The notes under the pieces are model-generated. The model was not told where the DNA came from, made no database searches, and was given only the letters and a program-made list of their open reading frames with translations. A program made the position numbers and the translations under genes. 64,000 bases of DNA, taken from the NCBI GenBank assembly GCA_029721515.1, contig CM056561.1:9594501-9658500 (forward strand). The letters are read 5' to 3'. Positions 1 to 11,975 of this stretch are shown here, one piece after another (the stretch's first letter is position 1; every line of letters starts with the position of its first letter). Source of the DNA: Synanceia verrucosa (lineage: Eukaryota; Chordata; Actinopteri; Perciformes; Synanceiidae).

Positions 1-1135
1 GTAGGTAGTTTAATGTCATCAGCAGTGGCTCTTTGTTCACACTAAAATCACATAAACTCTAATTTTAACTACCTGTAACTAAACACGTGAAGCCAATCAT
101 AAGAGCTGTGTGCTGTTTCTGACTGTACTGTATCTCTTGCACTATTATCAATGGGATATTTGCAACAAAAAAAAATACGTTTTGGTATTTAGGGCAGAGA
201 TTCTGTTTATGGTTGAATGGATAAAAGAAGAAAAACTTTGTAACCATGTTTTTATTCCTTCCAAGATTTCAACAGTAACTTCTGTGTTAATTGACTCAAC
301 TGGAATAGCTCAAATGAACATGTTTTTTTCTAGTGCCATGCTCAATATTTAATGTTTTAAGTACAGTTTGTTAACTTGTATATCTTTAAAATAATTGTAA
401 TGTAACGTTTTGAAACCAAGCATGTCTGCCTCGTGGTTTATAATGTTCATTCAAGTGGAACTGAGGATCTTCCAAGCCTTGGAATATTGACCATTGTTTG
501 TACATTCTTGACGTTTGTGGAAGCTACTAGCTCTTTTAAAATGTTTCAGAAAAAAAAAAATATTCTTTTTTGTATGGGTAAAGTAATATCCATTATTTGT
601 TGTTGGCAATAACCTCTATTTGAATGTCCTCAGCAATCATTGCAATGTCATCAGCCAACAGATCTGTCACATTGTCCGTCTGTGACTAAGACATTTGTCT
701 TTTTATGTTTACTTTTGTTTTAAAACATTTTTTATTTGTCTATGCATTTTATTTTTTTTTCTCTCTCTAAAAGGCGTCTTACTGTATATTTGACTTATCA
801 GGATTGTTTTACAGCCTGCCTTCAAGTTGCGGATGAACGTGTGTGTGTGTGTGTTTGTTTGAGTGTGTGTGATCATCATTGAACTTGCTATCGGTTTTGA
901 TTTTCAGCATGCCGTTGAGTTTGACTAGGGGTGACACATCTTTTTACTGTGATGACCTGATGTTGCCTAATTGTCCTTTTTTTTCTTTTGTGTTGCTTTT
1001 ATATTTTATTTTCCTCTCGGTCGACATTGATTAGTTGGTTTTGTTTTTAATGGCTGCTGACCATGTCTTGGCTTAATGCTTCCAAATCCTATACCAACTG
1101 AACCATTAAAGATATTTTAAACAGTGAGAAGTTAG
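1..1135 (+). other. 3' UTR of an unidentified upstream gene (ctnnbip1 candidate)
   Basis: AT-rich sequence with T-runs, a short GT run near 840 and no convincing coding frame, ending in a poly(A) signal at 1105-1110. It looks like the end of a long plus-strand 3' UTR whose coding part lies before the window. In human the gene directly upstream of CLSTN1 in the same orientation is CTNNBIP1 (ICAT), so ctnnbip1 is the natural candidate. That is a synteny inference only; nothing in the bases identifies the gene. Confidence 0.4.
1105..1110 (+). terminator. ATTAAA polyadenylation signal
   Basis: The common ATTAAA variant of the poly(A) hexamer follows T-rich sequence and is the most plausible end of the upstream transcript. 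Cleavage would be expected at about 1120-1140. Confidence 0.4.
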
Positions 1136-1605
1136 TTCGCCTTCTTTTCTCCATGAAACTTGAATTTCATCCAACATGGGAGGGCTCAGAGATTAGAAAC
1201 TGATACTTCAGTCCTCATGCTTGGTGACTGGGAAAAGAAAGTATTCATCAAAGTGATATGGGTAAAATCATGTCCTCTTTGTTTTTATCTGTATGTGCAG
1301 AACAAGTCAAACATTTAGTTCTGTCTATTAAATGAGAAATGCAATTTGTATACATAAACATAGACGCTAAATGTGAGATTGGGAGTGTTTCTGTTGCCTC
1401 TGCATGGCTCTCAACATGGCGACGGCTGAACTAGTGTCCCTAAAAGCCATGTGCAGTTGACCCGGCTATGTCAACAAAGCATAGAGATGCTCTTACACAC
1501 AGATGGAGAGAAACTTCCTTCTCCGCTCAAGTAGACATTACTACACTTTTATATAGAAAATAAATGTCAGAGATGCTATATTAATGCTTCAGATATCATA
1601 TAGAG
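1136..1605. other. Intergenic spacer, nothing recognised
   Basis: About 470 bases of AT-rich sequence after the putative poly(A) site. I see no exon, RNA gene or recognisable repeat in it. Confidence 0.5.
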
Positions 1606-1858
1606 CAGCGGTCCATAAACTTTTTGTGACATGGACAGGGTTCACGTTCCACAATATTTTCACGGACCAGGGGGAGAAACCGGCATAAAAAATAAAACGC
1701 ATTTCAAGAGGCAGAGTCGCCCAGATGGATGTAATTGGCAGAGAATCTGGTTATTTTTCAAAATAAAACACCTTTCAGAATGATTGGCAATGCTTTTTTT
1801 TTTCTCATTCTCTGTGCAGCCCAGTACCGGCCTGCAGCCCGGTGGTTGGGAACCGCTG
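1606..1858. mobile_element. Non-autonomous hAT element, Charlie-like ends
   Basis: The left end begins CAGCGGTCC and the right end finishes GGTTGGGAACCGCTG, whose reverse complement begins CAGCGGTTCCCAACC, so the termini are inverted repeats of the hAT-Charlie type. The flanking 8-mers ATATAGAG and GTGTAAGG differ at four positions, all transitions, as expected of an old, decayed 8-bp target duplication. The 253-bp interior has no coding frame, so this is a MITE. Confidence 0.65.
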
Positions 1859-4384
1859 GTGTAAGGTCTAGAAGACTGATCTGGTCATAAGCTCCACAAT
1901 AAGCAACAAGAGGACATTTTGAATTAGCATTTTGGAATTGTATTAAAAACAGTTGTAATCATGTAATTATCATGTTTCTTCGTTCAACGGCTGACAGTAA
2001 CAGCAGTGACACGCGTTGAAGGCCTCTACAGTAAAACACCACCGTTTAGCTTGTTAACTAACAGAAACCTTCCACCTACCAACCTGCCTCATACATTTTC
2101 CTGTCAGGTGTTCAGACAGATGTCTGAATTGCTGTCTGGTCATCAAGTTGGGACACGGGGCTCCATGTTTCTCCTGTGCTAATGACGAACATCTGTTCAC
2201 CGTTCCCATGCCTTCTCTCACAGATGCATGAAAATCCTGCAATTTAGAGGGAGAGAGCTCTGGGAATAACACGCCAGCTGCTGGCACAAGATTTTTTTTT
2301 CTAATATTCATGCACAGCTTTACAGTGTAGCTGTTATTTTCTGACATTAAAAGTTCTGTTTGTCACCTCACAAAGTTGCTGCTGCTCAGTAATCAAACTT
2401 TCGGTACTGGATCCTGATGTGACACCTGTGTGTCAAAGCTTCACATTAACATTTTGAAGTTTAAAAAATGTCTTCCTTGTCACAACACAGGCCTTTTTCA
2501 AAGACCTACTCAGTTTCTTAACATTTTCATACTTTTTTTACACAAACACATGGAGCAACAATGGCGTCCAGCTCTTATTACATTGTCTTCTGTGGCCTGA
2601 AGTGTGGATTTAAGTGCAGCATGTGAGAGCTGCACATCTCTTATTCCATCCACATAAGCTCCCTCTCCCTCATTGTACACGTGAGCCTCGACATTGTGTT
2701 TATCCGACAGCAGACAGATCAGACCCAGAGCTCAGCACACAGCGTCAGCCAGCAGATAGCTGCCACCAGCATTGTCACATCACGTTATGCAACAGTGTGT
2801 GTGTGTGTGTGTGTGTGTGTGACAGCATACTGTAGTTGCTCTGTGCTGAGTGTCCACACACTGACTGACGACAGCTATTTAAGACCTGCTTGACGCTTGA
2901 TCACTTTTAATAATTCAAGTTCTTCTGTTTAAATATGTGGGCTGCTTGATTCATATATAGTAACAATTTATTCTGATAGGGCGCACATTCAAGGCAAAAC
3001 AATTATATAGAAATGTTCAGGTATTTATCAAACAGTTATATTTTTGGCAAAACAGAACTAATATGCGACTTCTGAGTCTGATGATGCTTTATAGATTGGA
3101 GGAGGGACAGTGTGACACAATCAGTTTAATAGAAGTCGTTATTTCTTCATTTGAAGATACTGGAATATTATGAAATTCAGATTTAAAGATCTAAAACAAA
3201 CAAAAATACATAAATTGCTGCTTACATTCTATGTCTATATACTTTTGAATAACACAATAATACATTTTCACGTAGAAAATAAGACAATGCTCCTCGACTT
3301 ATGTTTATCCTCATCCCTCTATGCATTTATTCAGGTTTTCCTTATTATATTGTAGATATCTTTTATACGTTTGTATACAGTATGTGTATTGTATTATTTG
3401 GTGGTGTGCAGAGTTGCTGTTCACTGAAAATTATGTACCTCCAAATATGGAGATCTTTGCTTTTGCAGAGAAAATATTTGATGTATTTATTTTTTATGTA
3501 AATACATTTTATGTATTTATTTTTTTAGGCTAAATAAAGCATTTAAAATTGTCTGAATTATGTGAAAATGCATTTATAAAGAACTGAAAATCTATTTTTT
3601 ATAGGAACCAGGCGTACTATCTAAATATTATTAAAACATTTTGAGACTTCATTTCTGTTCTTATGCTGATGGACTGCAGACCTCTTTATAATCGTGACAG
3701 GAGGCTTACTTTTGACAGAAAACTTTGAAGCCTCAGGACTCCCCTGACCCAGTGCGAAAGTAACTCCACTCAATACATTTGAGAGGAAGGATAGAATTTA
3801 ACAGCCCAAATGAATGTGATCACCTCCACCTTTCATCTTCAAAGTGAAATATAAACTCAATATTATTAAGCGAAACCCTGGATGGATCCAGAGAAGAGTA
3901 AGGAGCAGCATGCAGGCAGACAGGGCACACGCTGTGGACTGATGCAGAACTGCACAGTCATTTACAGCCCTGCACGCAAAGCTGCAGATGCACTCTGGTC
4001 AACCCTAAGCCTCATGACTATACATGAGATTTACTCTCAGTTCCTTCAAGTCGCAGCATGCACAGCTGTCAGACGCTCAGCCTTTTCTCTTTGTAATCCA
4101 TTCTGACAACCATGATCTGTGTTTTGCATGTGCTTGGATGGTGTGTATACGGGAATGTATATATTTATGAAAAAACACAGAGGAGTGTCTTAGTAAATGT
4201 ATGAAGCAGCTCCACAGTGTGTTAAATTTGCCTCATGCTCAACTCATTAGCGCATGAAAAAGCTAGCACCCTAGGTAGAAACAGAGCTTGGCAGTTAGCC
4301 TTGTTTACACCATTATAGTGTATTAAATGCCAATACAGAGAATAATACCATATTTTTAAATACATTTGTAACAATGCTTCAGTT
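1859..4384. other. Intergenic spacer with a GT microsatellite
   Basis: No exon is recognised. It contains a (GT)n run at 2795-2821 and a short imperfect duplication of ATGTATTTATTTTTT at 3481 and 3511. The rest is AT-rich unique-looking sequence. Confidence 0.5.
2795..2821. repeat. (GT)n microsatellite
   Basis: Uninterrupted GT dinucleotides for about 27 bases. Confidence 0.95.
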
Positions 4385-4600
4385 CATGACCAGATACCTG
4401 CAAAACTGAGGACATTCCTGTCAACTTCAGCTGCAGGCCCTTGTGTTTTGAGCCAATTAGCAAATGTTAGCGTGCTAACAAGGTGAATATTATACCTCCT
4501 CATTGGTGTGAGCATGTTAGCATGCTAGTGTTAGCATGCTAGCATTAGGTTACAGCCCAAACCAGCTTCACCAGTTGTTAGCATGTCTGTAAACTGTTTT
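4385..4600. repeat. Degenerate dispersed repeat with TTAGCATGCTA motifs
   Basis: The segment contains several near-palindromic blocks: TTAGCGTGCTAAC near 4467, then TTAGCATGCTA near 4516 and again near 4532. These sit in a background (GCCAATTAGCAAATG, ATTATACCTCCTCATTGG) that resembles a common interspersed repeat of teleost genomes. The exact family is not assigned and the borders are approximate. Confidence 0.55.
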
Positions 4601-7600
4601 ATTTATCATATTCATGTTGCATTGAAAATAATAACTGTTCAAGAACACCTCCAGGTCCCTTTTTATCTCCCTTAACCTTTTAAAGTTATAAAAAATGATT
4701 TTCTGTCACAATGTCAGACTCTCTGTATATTCTGTATTAGCAGGTTATAGCTTTTAATTAAAGCTGATGATTTTGCACCAATTCTTTAAGACCAGGACAG
4801 ATTTTTGTTTGTTTGTTGATCATTCTTTTTGTTTTGTTTGGTCTGGCATTGTTTGTTGCTTTTGGAAACGTTGGTATCTCCAGTAGAATTCAAATTAAAG
4901 TTGTGAGAATGTGAACAATGTTTGACAGCACAGCGTGGTTGACCCTGGCAGGTCAGTGGTGTTTCAGAGGTCAACAACAAAAAACATGTCACTGTATTTT
5001 TAGAGGGTTTGGGTGCAGGTGACCGCTCAGCAATTGATATTCCTACCAACACAAACATAACACAACTGTATTTTGCCAGTGTGGCGTGATTTAAAATTCC
5101 TTTTGATGAGTCCTCTGAAAGTGTTTCAACTCCACATTTTATGCTGCATTCATGTTGGTCCTCCTTGCATTGATATTTTATGAGGAATGCTTTTTCAATG
5201 CTGCAGCAGATTCTTTCTGCACCTCGTCACTCTGAATCTGGGCCATATGTCGGTTTAGCTACTGTGGGGTCTGGAGTTAGCGCCCGTGGACCACCATGTG
5301 TCGCATCTCATTTTATGATTAAAACCACATGCATCCCATTTTTCAAACACATCAACCACAAGAAAAGTTGTTGCAGATTTAAAAAATTTTTTTTTTTTTT
5401 GCAGCTTAAACTCAATTGTTAAAGCACGCTGCTACCCTGGAGGCGTACTGACTCCAGCCATCTGCTCGAGCTCTTTCTAGCTGTGATATCTCTTTGACAG
5501 AAGCATATTTCCACACTATACTCTCAGGATTAACATACCTGCCCACCTCCAGAATTCCCACTCTTATTTCCTGTACCTCCTGATACAGTGTGTAGGCAAA
5601 CTGTATGGAGATGTCATCTCTGTTTTTTGCATATAGCACATGGAAAGAGGAGAACATTGTAGGAAGAATTCAAAAGGCCTCAGTTTCTTGGTGGTGAAGA
5701 AATATCTTTGCATGTGTCCAATTTTTGACTTGTTTTGTAATTGCTGTTTTGCATCTTAGAGTTTCTGTGTTAAAAGTCTGATGGCATAATGTGACAGGTG
5801 CTAAAAAGCTAAATATGGGTGCTCCGAATGCTGCAAATTTGCTCTGTGTGCAAGTATAAGCACACCAAATGCTGCGAATGAAATGACTATTTATTAATAT
5901 ATGTGCACATTTCAGCTCAGGCCTCAAACTAACACGACTGCCTGTAACTGGCTGTCATAATAAACAGATTTTGGCTGTGCCATCAGGCCTGAAGTATGCA
6001 CCGTGTCGACCGAAATAAGCATGAGTGACTGCTGTTGCTGCAGGAGCGGCATATACTTAGACAGTGCTCAGAGAAGATCCAACTACAACAATAACACAAG
6101 AGCTGATTGCAATGGTGTCTGAGGTATGAAAGCTTGATAGGAACCCACAATACAAATTCAATGTCTTTGTCGGATGTGTCATTTTGGTGCTTTTTTCCAT
6201 TTACACAATGAAGGCTTCTTTTATTTCTTTCTGCTTTATTTCCCTCTGACTGATTGAGATGAGATTAAAACCACCTGATAACTTCCTTTCTCATTTTAAT
6301 TCACCCAATGCAGCAGGAATGTGATAATATTCCCCCCGAGGAGGTTGTGGAGGGAAAAAGAAGCTGCACCGCTAGCAGCAGCCCAGGCATTGATTAATGA
6401 AACAGACTCCAGGCTCTAAAGTTCAAAGCTGTATTTATTACTCTGCTTTCTTTTCAGCAGATGATAAAGTCTGTAAACCCAATACATAAACTCTTCCATA
6501 CGATTTAAGAGGCAGATAAATCACAGGGTATTCGTATAACTGGATTTCTAACATGTTGGGATGGCCCGAAGATTTAAGAGCCTCACACATGATGAGTCAT
6601 CAAATCAGACGATTAAAAAGCAGAGTAAAGCGCATGGTGACTCACTGGGCTATTTGTGGACTTTGACCCCAGATAAATAATTGGGAGCAGTGAAGGCGGT
6701 GCAGCATCCTGCTGAAATGCTGGGAATGTGTAGAATGACTCAGCGTTATCAGCTGGAGCTGGCAGAGTGGACATCTATCACGCCACTACTATAGTCTGGT
6801 GGTAGCCTATAGGAATGCCTGCTCCAACTCACAGCTCACTGTGCAGGCAGAGCAAACTGCTGATGAAATATTATTAACCATGTTCAGCCCAGGATCAAAC
6901 CTATTTGAAGAGAGTTAGGAGTTTGGAATTAACCAAAATGTAAACCAGATGGTGTCTGAATGACCAACAACCTTATCAAAGGAGAGATTCACCTTGAGAT
7001 GCTACATCACACTGAGATGTTTTTATACCTCTGCACTTTACAGGCAGGTTGTCCATCTGTTATTGGTGATCAAAGGTCAAACTCACTTTGACTTTTTCAA
7101 AAATGTGCTAATTGTGACAATTATAACACTGTCTATTAGGATGAAATGATGACATTTTGGACTGAGGTGGATGTAAACTGCAATATGACTGGTTGATAGA
7201 GGCATACAACCACAAGACAGTAATTCTAGTTTCTCATAAGACCACAAACAACCTCTTCTTTCCACACAGTGAGTAATTAAACAGAGAGAAAGAGATACAT
7301 CTGACACTAACTTCTCTGTAGCTATGGTTACCACTTCCCCTCTATATACATGTTCAAAGTGATGTAACCCAGTCATGGTGACACCACACCTACAGCCTCT
7401 CTGTCAATGTATCAGTAACATTTTACAAGTGCTGTTTCAACCTGTAGGAGTGATCACATCCCTAATTTAAAAAAGTGCCCTTGTTTAAAGACCCATAAGC
7501 ATGCTGGCTGATGCAGGGACACTGTCTGTGGAGCTGATTGTTATGACGCCTTCTGTGACCTCTATGTAAGAATTTGCAAATGCATATGCCAATACTAATC

Positions 7601-9333
7601 CCTGAAAGCTTTATTGGCATGAATGGAGGAGAGTCAGCACTGCAAAAGCATTTCAGTACATCAATAGGCTGATGGCGAACCCACTGGGTGTCATGCAACA
7701 GTGTAATTGATGAATGACACAGCAGCAGCAGCTCTGACCAGCAGCACCTGTAGATGATGATGCAGATATTAGTAAATGATGACTAGTTTACCAGCTGGTC
7801 ATAACAGGAGTGGCATATGCATAAACAATCACCCACAAACACAAACACACACAATCATACTGACATCTATATAAACTATATATTTTCTCACTTTCTCTCC
7901 TGACACAAACACACACACACACCCTTCAATCATGCTCACACAACCCAGAAGAGGCGGTCCTGAGGTGTCACTGCACGCACTTTCATCTGTCTGCAGGTGC
8001 TGTTGCCATGGCAACAATGGATAAATTGCCTCCAGTGAATCATGAGTTCACTGCCAGTTCAGTCACAGCCTCCTGACCTCTTCGGAGGTCCCCTTGAGAA
8101 TAATATGTCAGAGAAGCCAAATGAGATTCTGCCATGCACACACAACAAGCTCTTTATTTTTCTTTTTACTTTAACATCATAACAACACTGGCTCTCAGCT
8201 CTTTCCATGGCACCCATATCCTGGGACCCTACACTTAAAATTAGAGAGCAGCTGTCCCAGGATTATCTTATCCTGAGACGGATTCCTAGAATACCCTGGA
8301 CAGAATTAACCTGATGGCGATACAGAGTGGAGGACAGGGAGCCATTTTGGGGCGGTGGGTGTTCATAAATGACTATTTTGAACTGTGTCAGTATCCAGTG
8401 ACCTCGCAGGCATGAATGCTTGTTAGTTTGTGTTCCATAATGAATCTGCCAAAGTAAGGGCATTGTATTCAATCTCCTCTCTCTTTTTTTAATAGTTATA
8501 ATTAATTTTGGTGTTTGGTGTTTGATTATGGCTGTAAGATCCTCTGGGGGGATGAAAACCAATTACAGATTTGAGGTTTATATAAACAATTTCCATTTTA
8601 AGAATCTAAAAAAAACTCCAAGTCAAACATCTTGTTTATTTTTCTTAGTCCCTGAGGAGGTTGTTGAAAGAGTCACTTGGCCTCTTGTCACCGGGAGTGC
8701 AGTTGTATTTTTCTGTTGTGTGTGTTGGCGTGTGTGTGTGTGTTGCTTTCCTAATAAAGCCCCAGTGACAGCCTATTTACAGGAGCTTCCCACAGGGCTG
8801 GGCTGGTGCTCTATGGAAAATATTCCCAAACTTGTCGTGGGTGTGAACACGTTGGGGGCTTTCTCTTTTTACAAACTGACAGCAGGAACTGCATCTCATC
8901 AAGAGGGCTGTTGCATTATATGTCTACAGTGAACTATGAAGTCCTGACCAAATAATGCTCTTCATTCACACCTATAATTGCGGGGGGTGTGCACTTAAAG
9001 GGAGACGCACTTTGAATTCCCTTTTCATTTCAATCCAGACTCTGACTCATGACCAGCATGCAGTGTTTAATGAGACTATATGTGGCATGTTGTTAGTGAG
9101 GGGAGAGTGCTAGATTATTGATGCCTCTGAGCTTCTCTGCTGGGCTCATTTCTGGTTGTTTCCTCAGGGAAGAGGTGTGCTCACTCACCTCCATCCTGGG
9201 TGACAGCCGCGTATGAATTACATTCCCTGTTCCCCCCCTGCTGACACTGCAGCTAGCGGCCAGCAGCTACGCATTTTAATATGGAGACAAATTGGAGGGA
9301 AACAGAGGAAGGATAAGCGAAAATATGAGAATT
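4601..9333. other. Intergenic spacer, possible regulatory DNA
   Basis: No protein-coding exon, RNA gene or mobile element is recognised. Features seen are a T-run at 5390-5402, CA-rich stretches at 7840-7920 and a 13-bp AP-1/MARE-like palindrome at 6590-6602. Long repeat-free stretches, for example 6200-7000, are where conserved non-coding elements of the flanking genes might lie, but single-sequence inspection cannot show conservation. Confidence 0.45.
6590..6602. promoter_or_regulatory. AP-1/MARE-like palindrome
   Basis: TGATGAGTCATCA is a perfect 13-bp palindrome around a central G, containing the AP-1 core TGAGTCA and resembling a MARE. A functional role is inference. Confidence 0.3.
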
Positions 9334-9341
9334 TGTGTGTG

Positions 9342-9400
<59 letters not shown>
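9334..9400. repeat. (GT)n microsatellite
   Basis: About 67 bases of GT repeats with one GC interruption. Confidence 0.97.
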
Positions 9401-9401
<1 letters not shown>

Positions 9402-9601
9402 CTTAAGTGTGCATGCAGCTGTTGCGAATGATTTCTGATTTGTGGTGGAAGAAAAAAAGCCAGAAAGATAAAAAGGACAGGGAGTGGCAGTGAGATAGAG
9501 GGGAAGAGGGAGAGAGATGAGAGGAGAGATGAGGCCGAGCGAGTTGAAAATCAATAATTAAAAGGTCATGAGGAAAGAAAGGGAGAGAGAAAAGGAGAAG
9601 G

Positions 9602-9605
<4 letters not shown>

Positions 9606-9661
<56 letters not shown>
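9606..9661. repeat. (GA)n microsatellite
   Basis: About 56 bases of uninterrupted AG/GA repeats within a purine-rich region that starts near 9430. Confidence 0.97.
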
Positions 9662-9664
<3 letters not shown>

Positions 9665-11557
9665 TTTTAACTTAATAATACCTTCATCCCACATTAGCAT
9701 GCAGTAGCCAAAATCTCCAGCTTCTTCATCACATGGGATCACAGGGGAGACTGGTGCTGATTCACCACGGGATTTATTCATGCAAAACTTTTATCCTGCT
9801 GTATGAGTGCACACGTGCTATATATACTGAACAAGATCTGAGCTGTATATGCCAGTGATGTACTGCTGCTGAATAATACATACTGTACTGTACATACTTT
9901 GCTTCTATGATCTAACACACCCACATTACACGCACACTGCGGTAGACAGCTAGTGCATAATAATGCAGATCTAAAGGTATCCTGAAAGCAGGATTTCATT
10001 GTTGATAATAGTAATGTTAGTAATATAAATATGAGTTATATTATGAAGAGAGCCTAAACATGAAAGCCCAGCCACTTCGCCTTCGATCGTGTATACTCTT
10101 ATCATCCACTTTGTGTTCTGCGTTGTATGTGCAGGGTTAGTGCATTATTTAATTATTGAATAAATTCAATCAGTCTATCAGAATACCTCATCCAGACAGC
10201 CAGTGTAATCAGTAAGTGCATCGCCAGCTGTCTAACTTGGACAAGAGTCAGACTTCTGTAAGGAAAAGGCCAAGCTCAACTAAATCTATAATGAATTAAC
10301 ACAATTAACCTAATGGATGCATTAGGAGCAGCTTTCCACCTTCCTGCATCGCCCAGCATGGATGTGTTAATTCTGATAAGCTTAAAGGCAGCTAAAGAAA
10401 AGCTTGAGGACTAGTTGATGTGTTATCTTTTATCATGTTATCATTATTATTATTCCAGTTCCTTTGTTGACATGGGTAGATATTGAACTGAGTTTGACCA
10501 GTTATATTTCAATTGCTCCCAGTCTGCAGTGCTGACCTGTTCAGTTAATAATCACTGATCTCAGATAATGGCTGGCTAACAACATAATTATGAGCGGTGA
10601 GGGAGCAGGATACAAACACTGTAATGGGACCTGAGTCACAATATAGACCAACTGCAGAGAGCCTGATACGTCTGTGTGATTTATTTCTTTAATGTCTCAG
10701 ATTTAAGTGTGTTTGGAGGCGACCAGAGGTCAGTTTGCTCTGCTAACCTTATGCATAATATGTATCAAGAAGGGATCAGACATCATTAAATCCAACTGAT
10801 CTCACAAAGAGGTGATTACTTCTGCTTTAAATCTGGGGAAAGCTGCAGCTACATAAATACTTGAAAGAAAATGAGTTAATTGAGTTTTTTTTCATATGAT
10901 GGGCCTCCTAACTGGTTTTTATTGCATTATATTTTACTCAGATATGATTTGTTATCATATAATTTACTAGATTTTTGCTGTCTAGGTAAGTTTCAGGTCA
11001 GCATGCTCCCTACACACTGCTCATTCGGTCCGAGACCATGGAGTACACACTGGCTCCAAGCCATTTTTAACCTCCTCCACGTTAATATAACCCACTCGCC
11101 ATATGAGCCTCCTTCAAGTGTAATGAGGGAGCAGACTGCTTACTTCCGCTGTCTGGACAGCAGATTTTCCCATACACAAACACTGCGATGCAGATTTTAA
11201 TCACAGACATGTTTCAACTTAGGGGTTGTTAAAATGAGAGGGGGGGATAATATCTGTGTCCGGTGTGTGGGTGTGCACATGCACGCTTTTTTTGTGCATG
11301 TGCAATCATTTGTGCCACAGCTTTATCAGATTAACTAAATATCGACACCACCCATCATGCTCCATCAGTCAAGATAAGTTTGCATTCATACTACTACTTC
11401 TTGGAGTGACATAGACTAGACATCAAACATCCATTACTTTTTGCTATATATCTTAACATTTTGGGGCTCTATTAGCAGAAATGAATATAATATTTCCAAC
11501 TATACTTTCATTAGTGTATAATCTCCTGGAGATAACTGTTGGGTTTTCATAATTTTA
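9662..11557. other. Intergenic spacer, nothing recognised
   Basis: AT-rich sequence without a supported exon, RNA gene or mobile element. Confidence 0.5.
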
Positions 11558-11975
11558 GGCTCCATCCACACGATAACGGTTGTGTGAACATTGCCAGAAT
11601 TATTTCTGTCTACATGGCAACGTGATAATGTGTGACGAGTGACAAGAATGTAAGACATATGCCATGCCGATAGGTGGCGCTGTAAAGAAACACAGAGAGA
11701 CCCACAAAAAAGAACGAAAGAATGCAATGAGCATGCACATGAAGTCCTTGTTTACTACTCTTTCTGGTCATGTGATGACGTGACGTCATTATTAGCAACA
11801 ACTCCGGGTACACACTGCAACTCTGAAATGGCGTTGTCAGATCTTCTCACTCTGGAACCTGCTGTCAGCAAATACCGTTTTGGGTCTCTGACAATGCCGG
11901 AGCCGTCTGTACGCAATGCGAAATCGGTATTAAAGTTTCAGTCTGAATCCACACCACTAGTTGCCACTAAAACCT
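11558..11975 (-). mobile_element. TIR element copy A (Harbinger-like MITE)
   Basis: The left end GGCTCCATCCACACGATAAC is preceded by TTA. The interior is the reverse complement of the element at 28832-29215 and shares TGACGTGACGTCATT and the stretch TCAGATCTTCTC. The right end is degraded after TCGGTATTAAAGTTT, so that border is approximate. A plus-strand frame beginning near 11780 stays open through the shared part. Strand is given relative to copy B. The family assignment rests on the 3-bp TWA target site only. Confidence 0.6.

Noticed and set aside
1..352. Small frames at the left edge considered as the end of the upstream gene's coding sequence
   Set aside because: No similarity to the C terminus of ctnnbip1 or other neighbours that I can recognise; treated as UTR.
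4456..4548. Clustered TTAGCATGCTA palindromes considered as transcription factor binding sites
   Set aside because: The surrounding sequence resembles a known high-copy fish repeat, so the motif most likely comes from that repeat.
8522..8932. A 136-codon plus-strand open frame in the upstream spacer
   Set aside because: Composition is set by GT repeats (VCVCCF-like stretches). No splice-site structure or known family was seen.
9276..9781. Minus-strand frames rich in THTH and SLSL repeats
   Set aside because: They are translations of the GT and GA microsatellites at 9334-9400 and 9606-9661.
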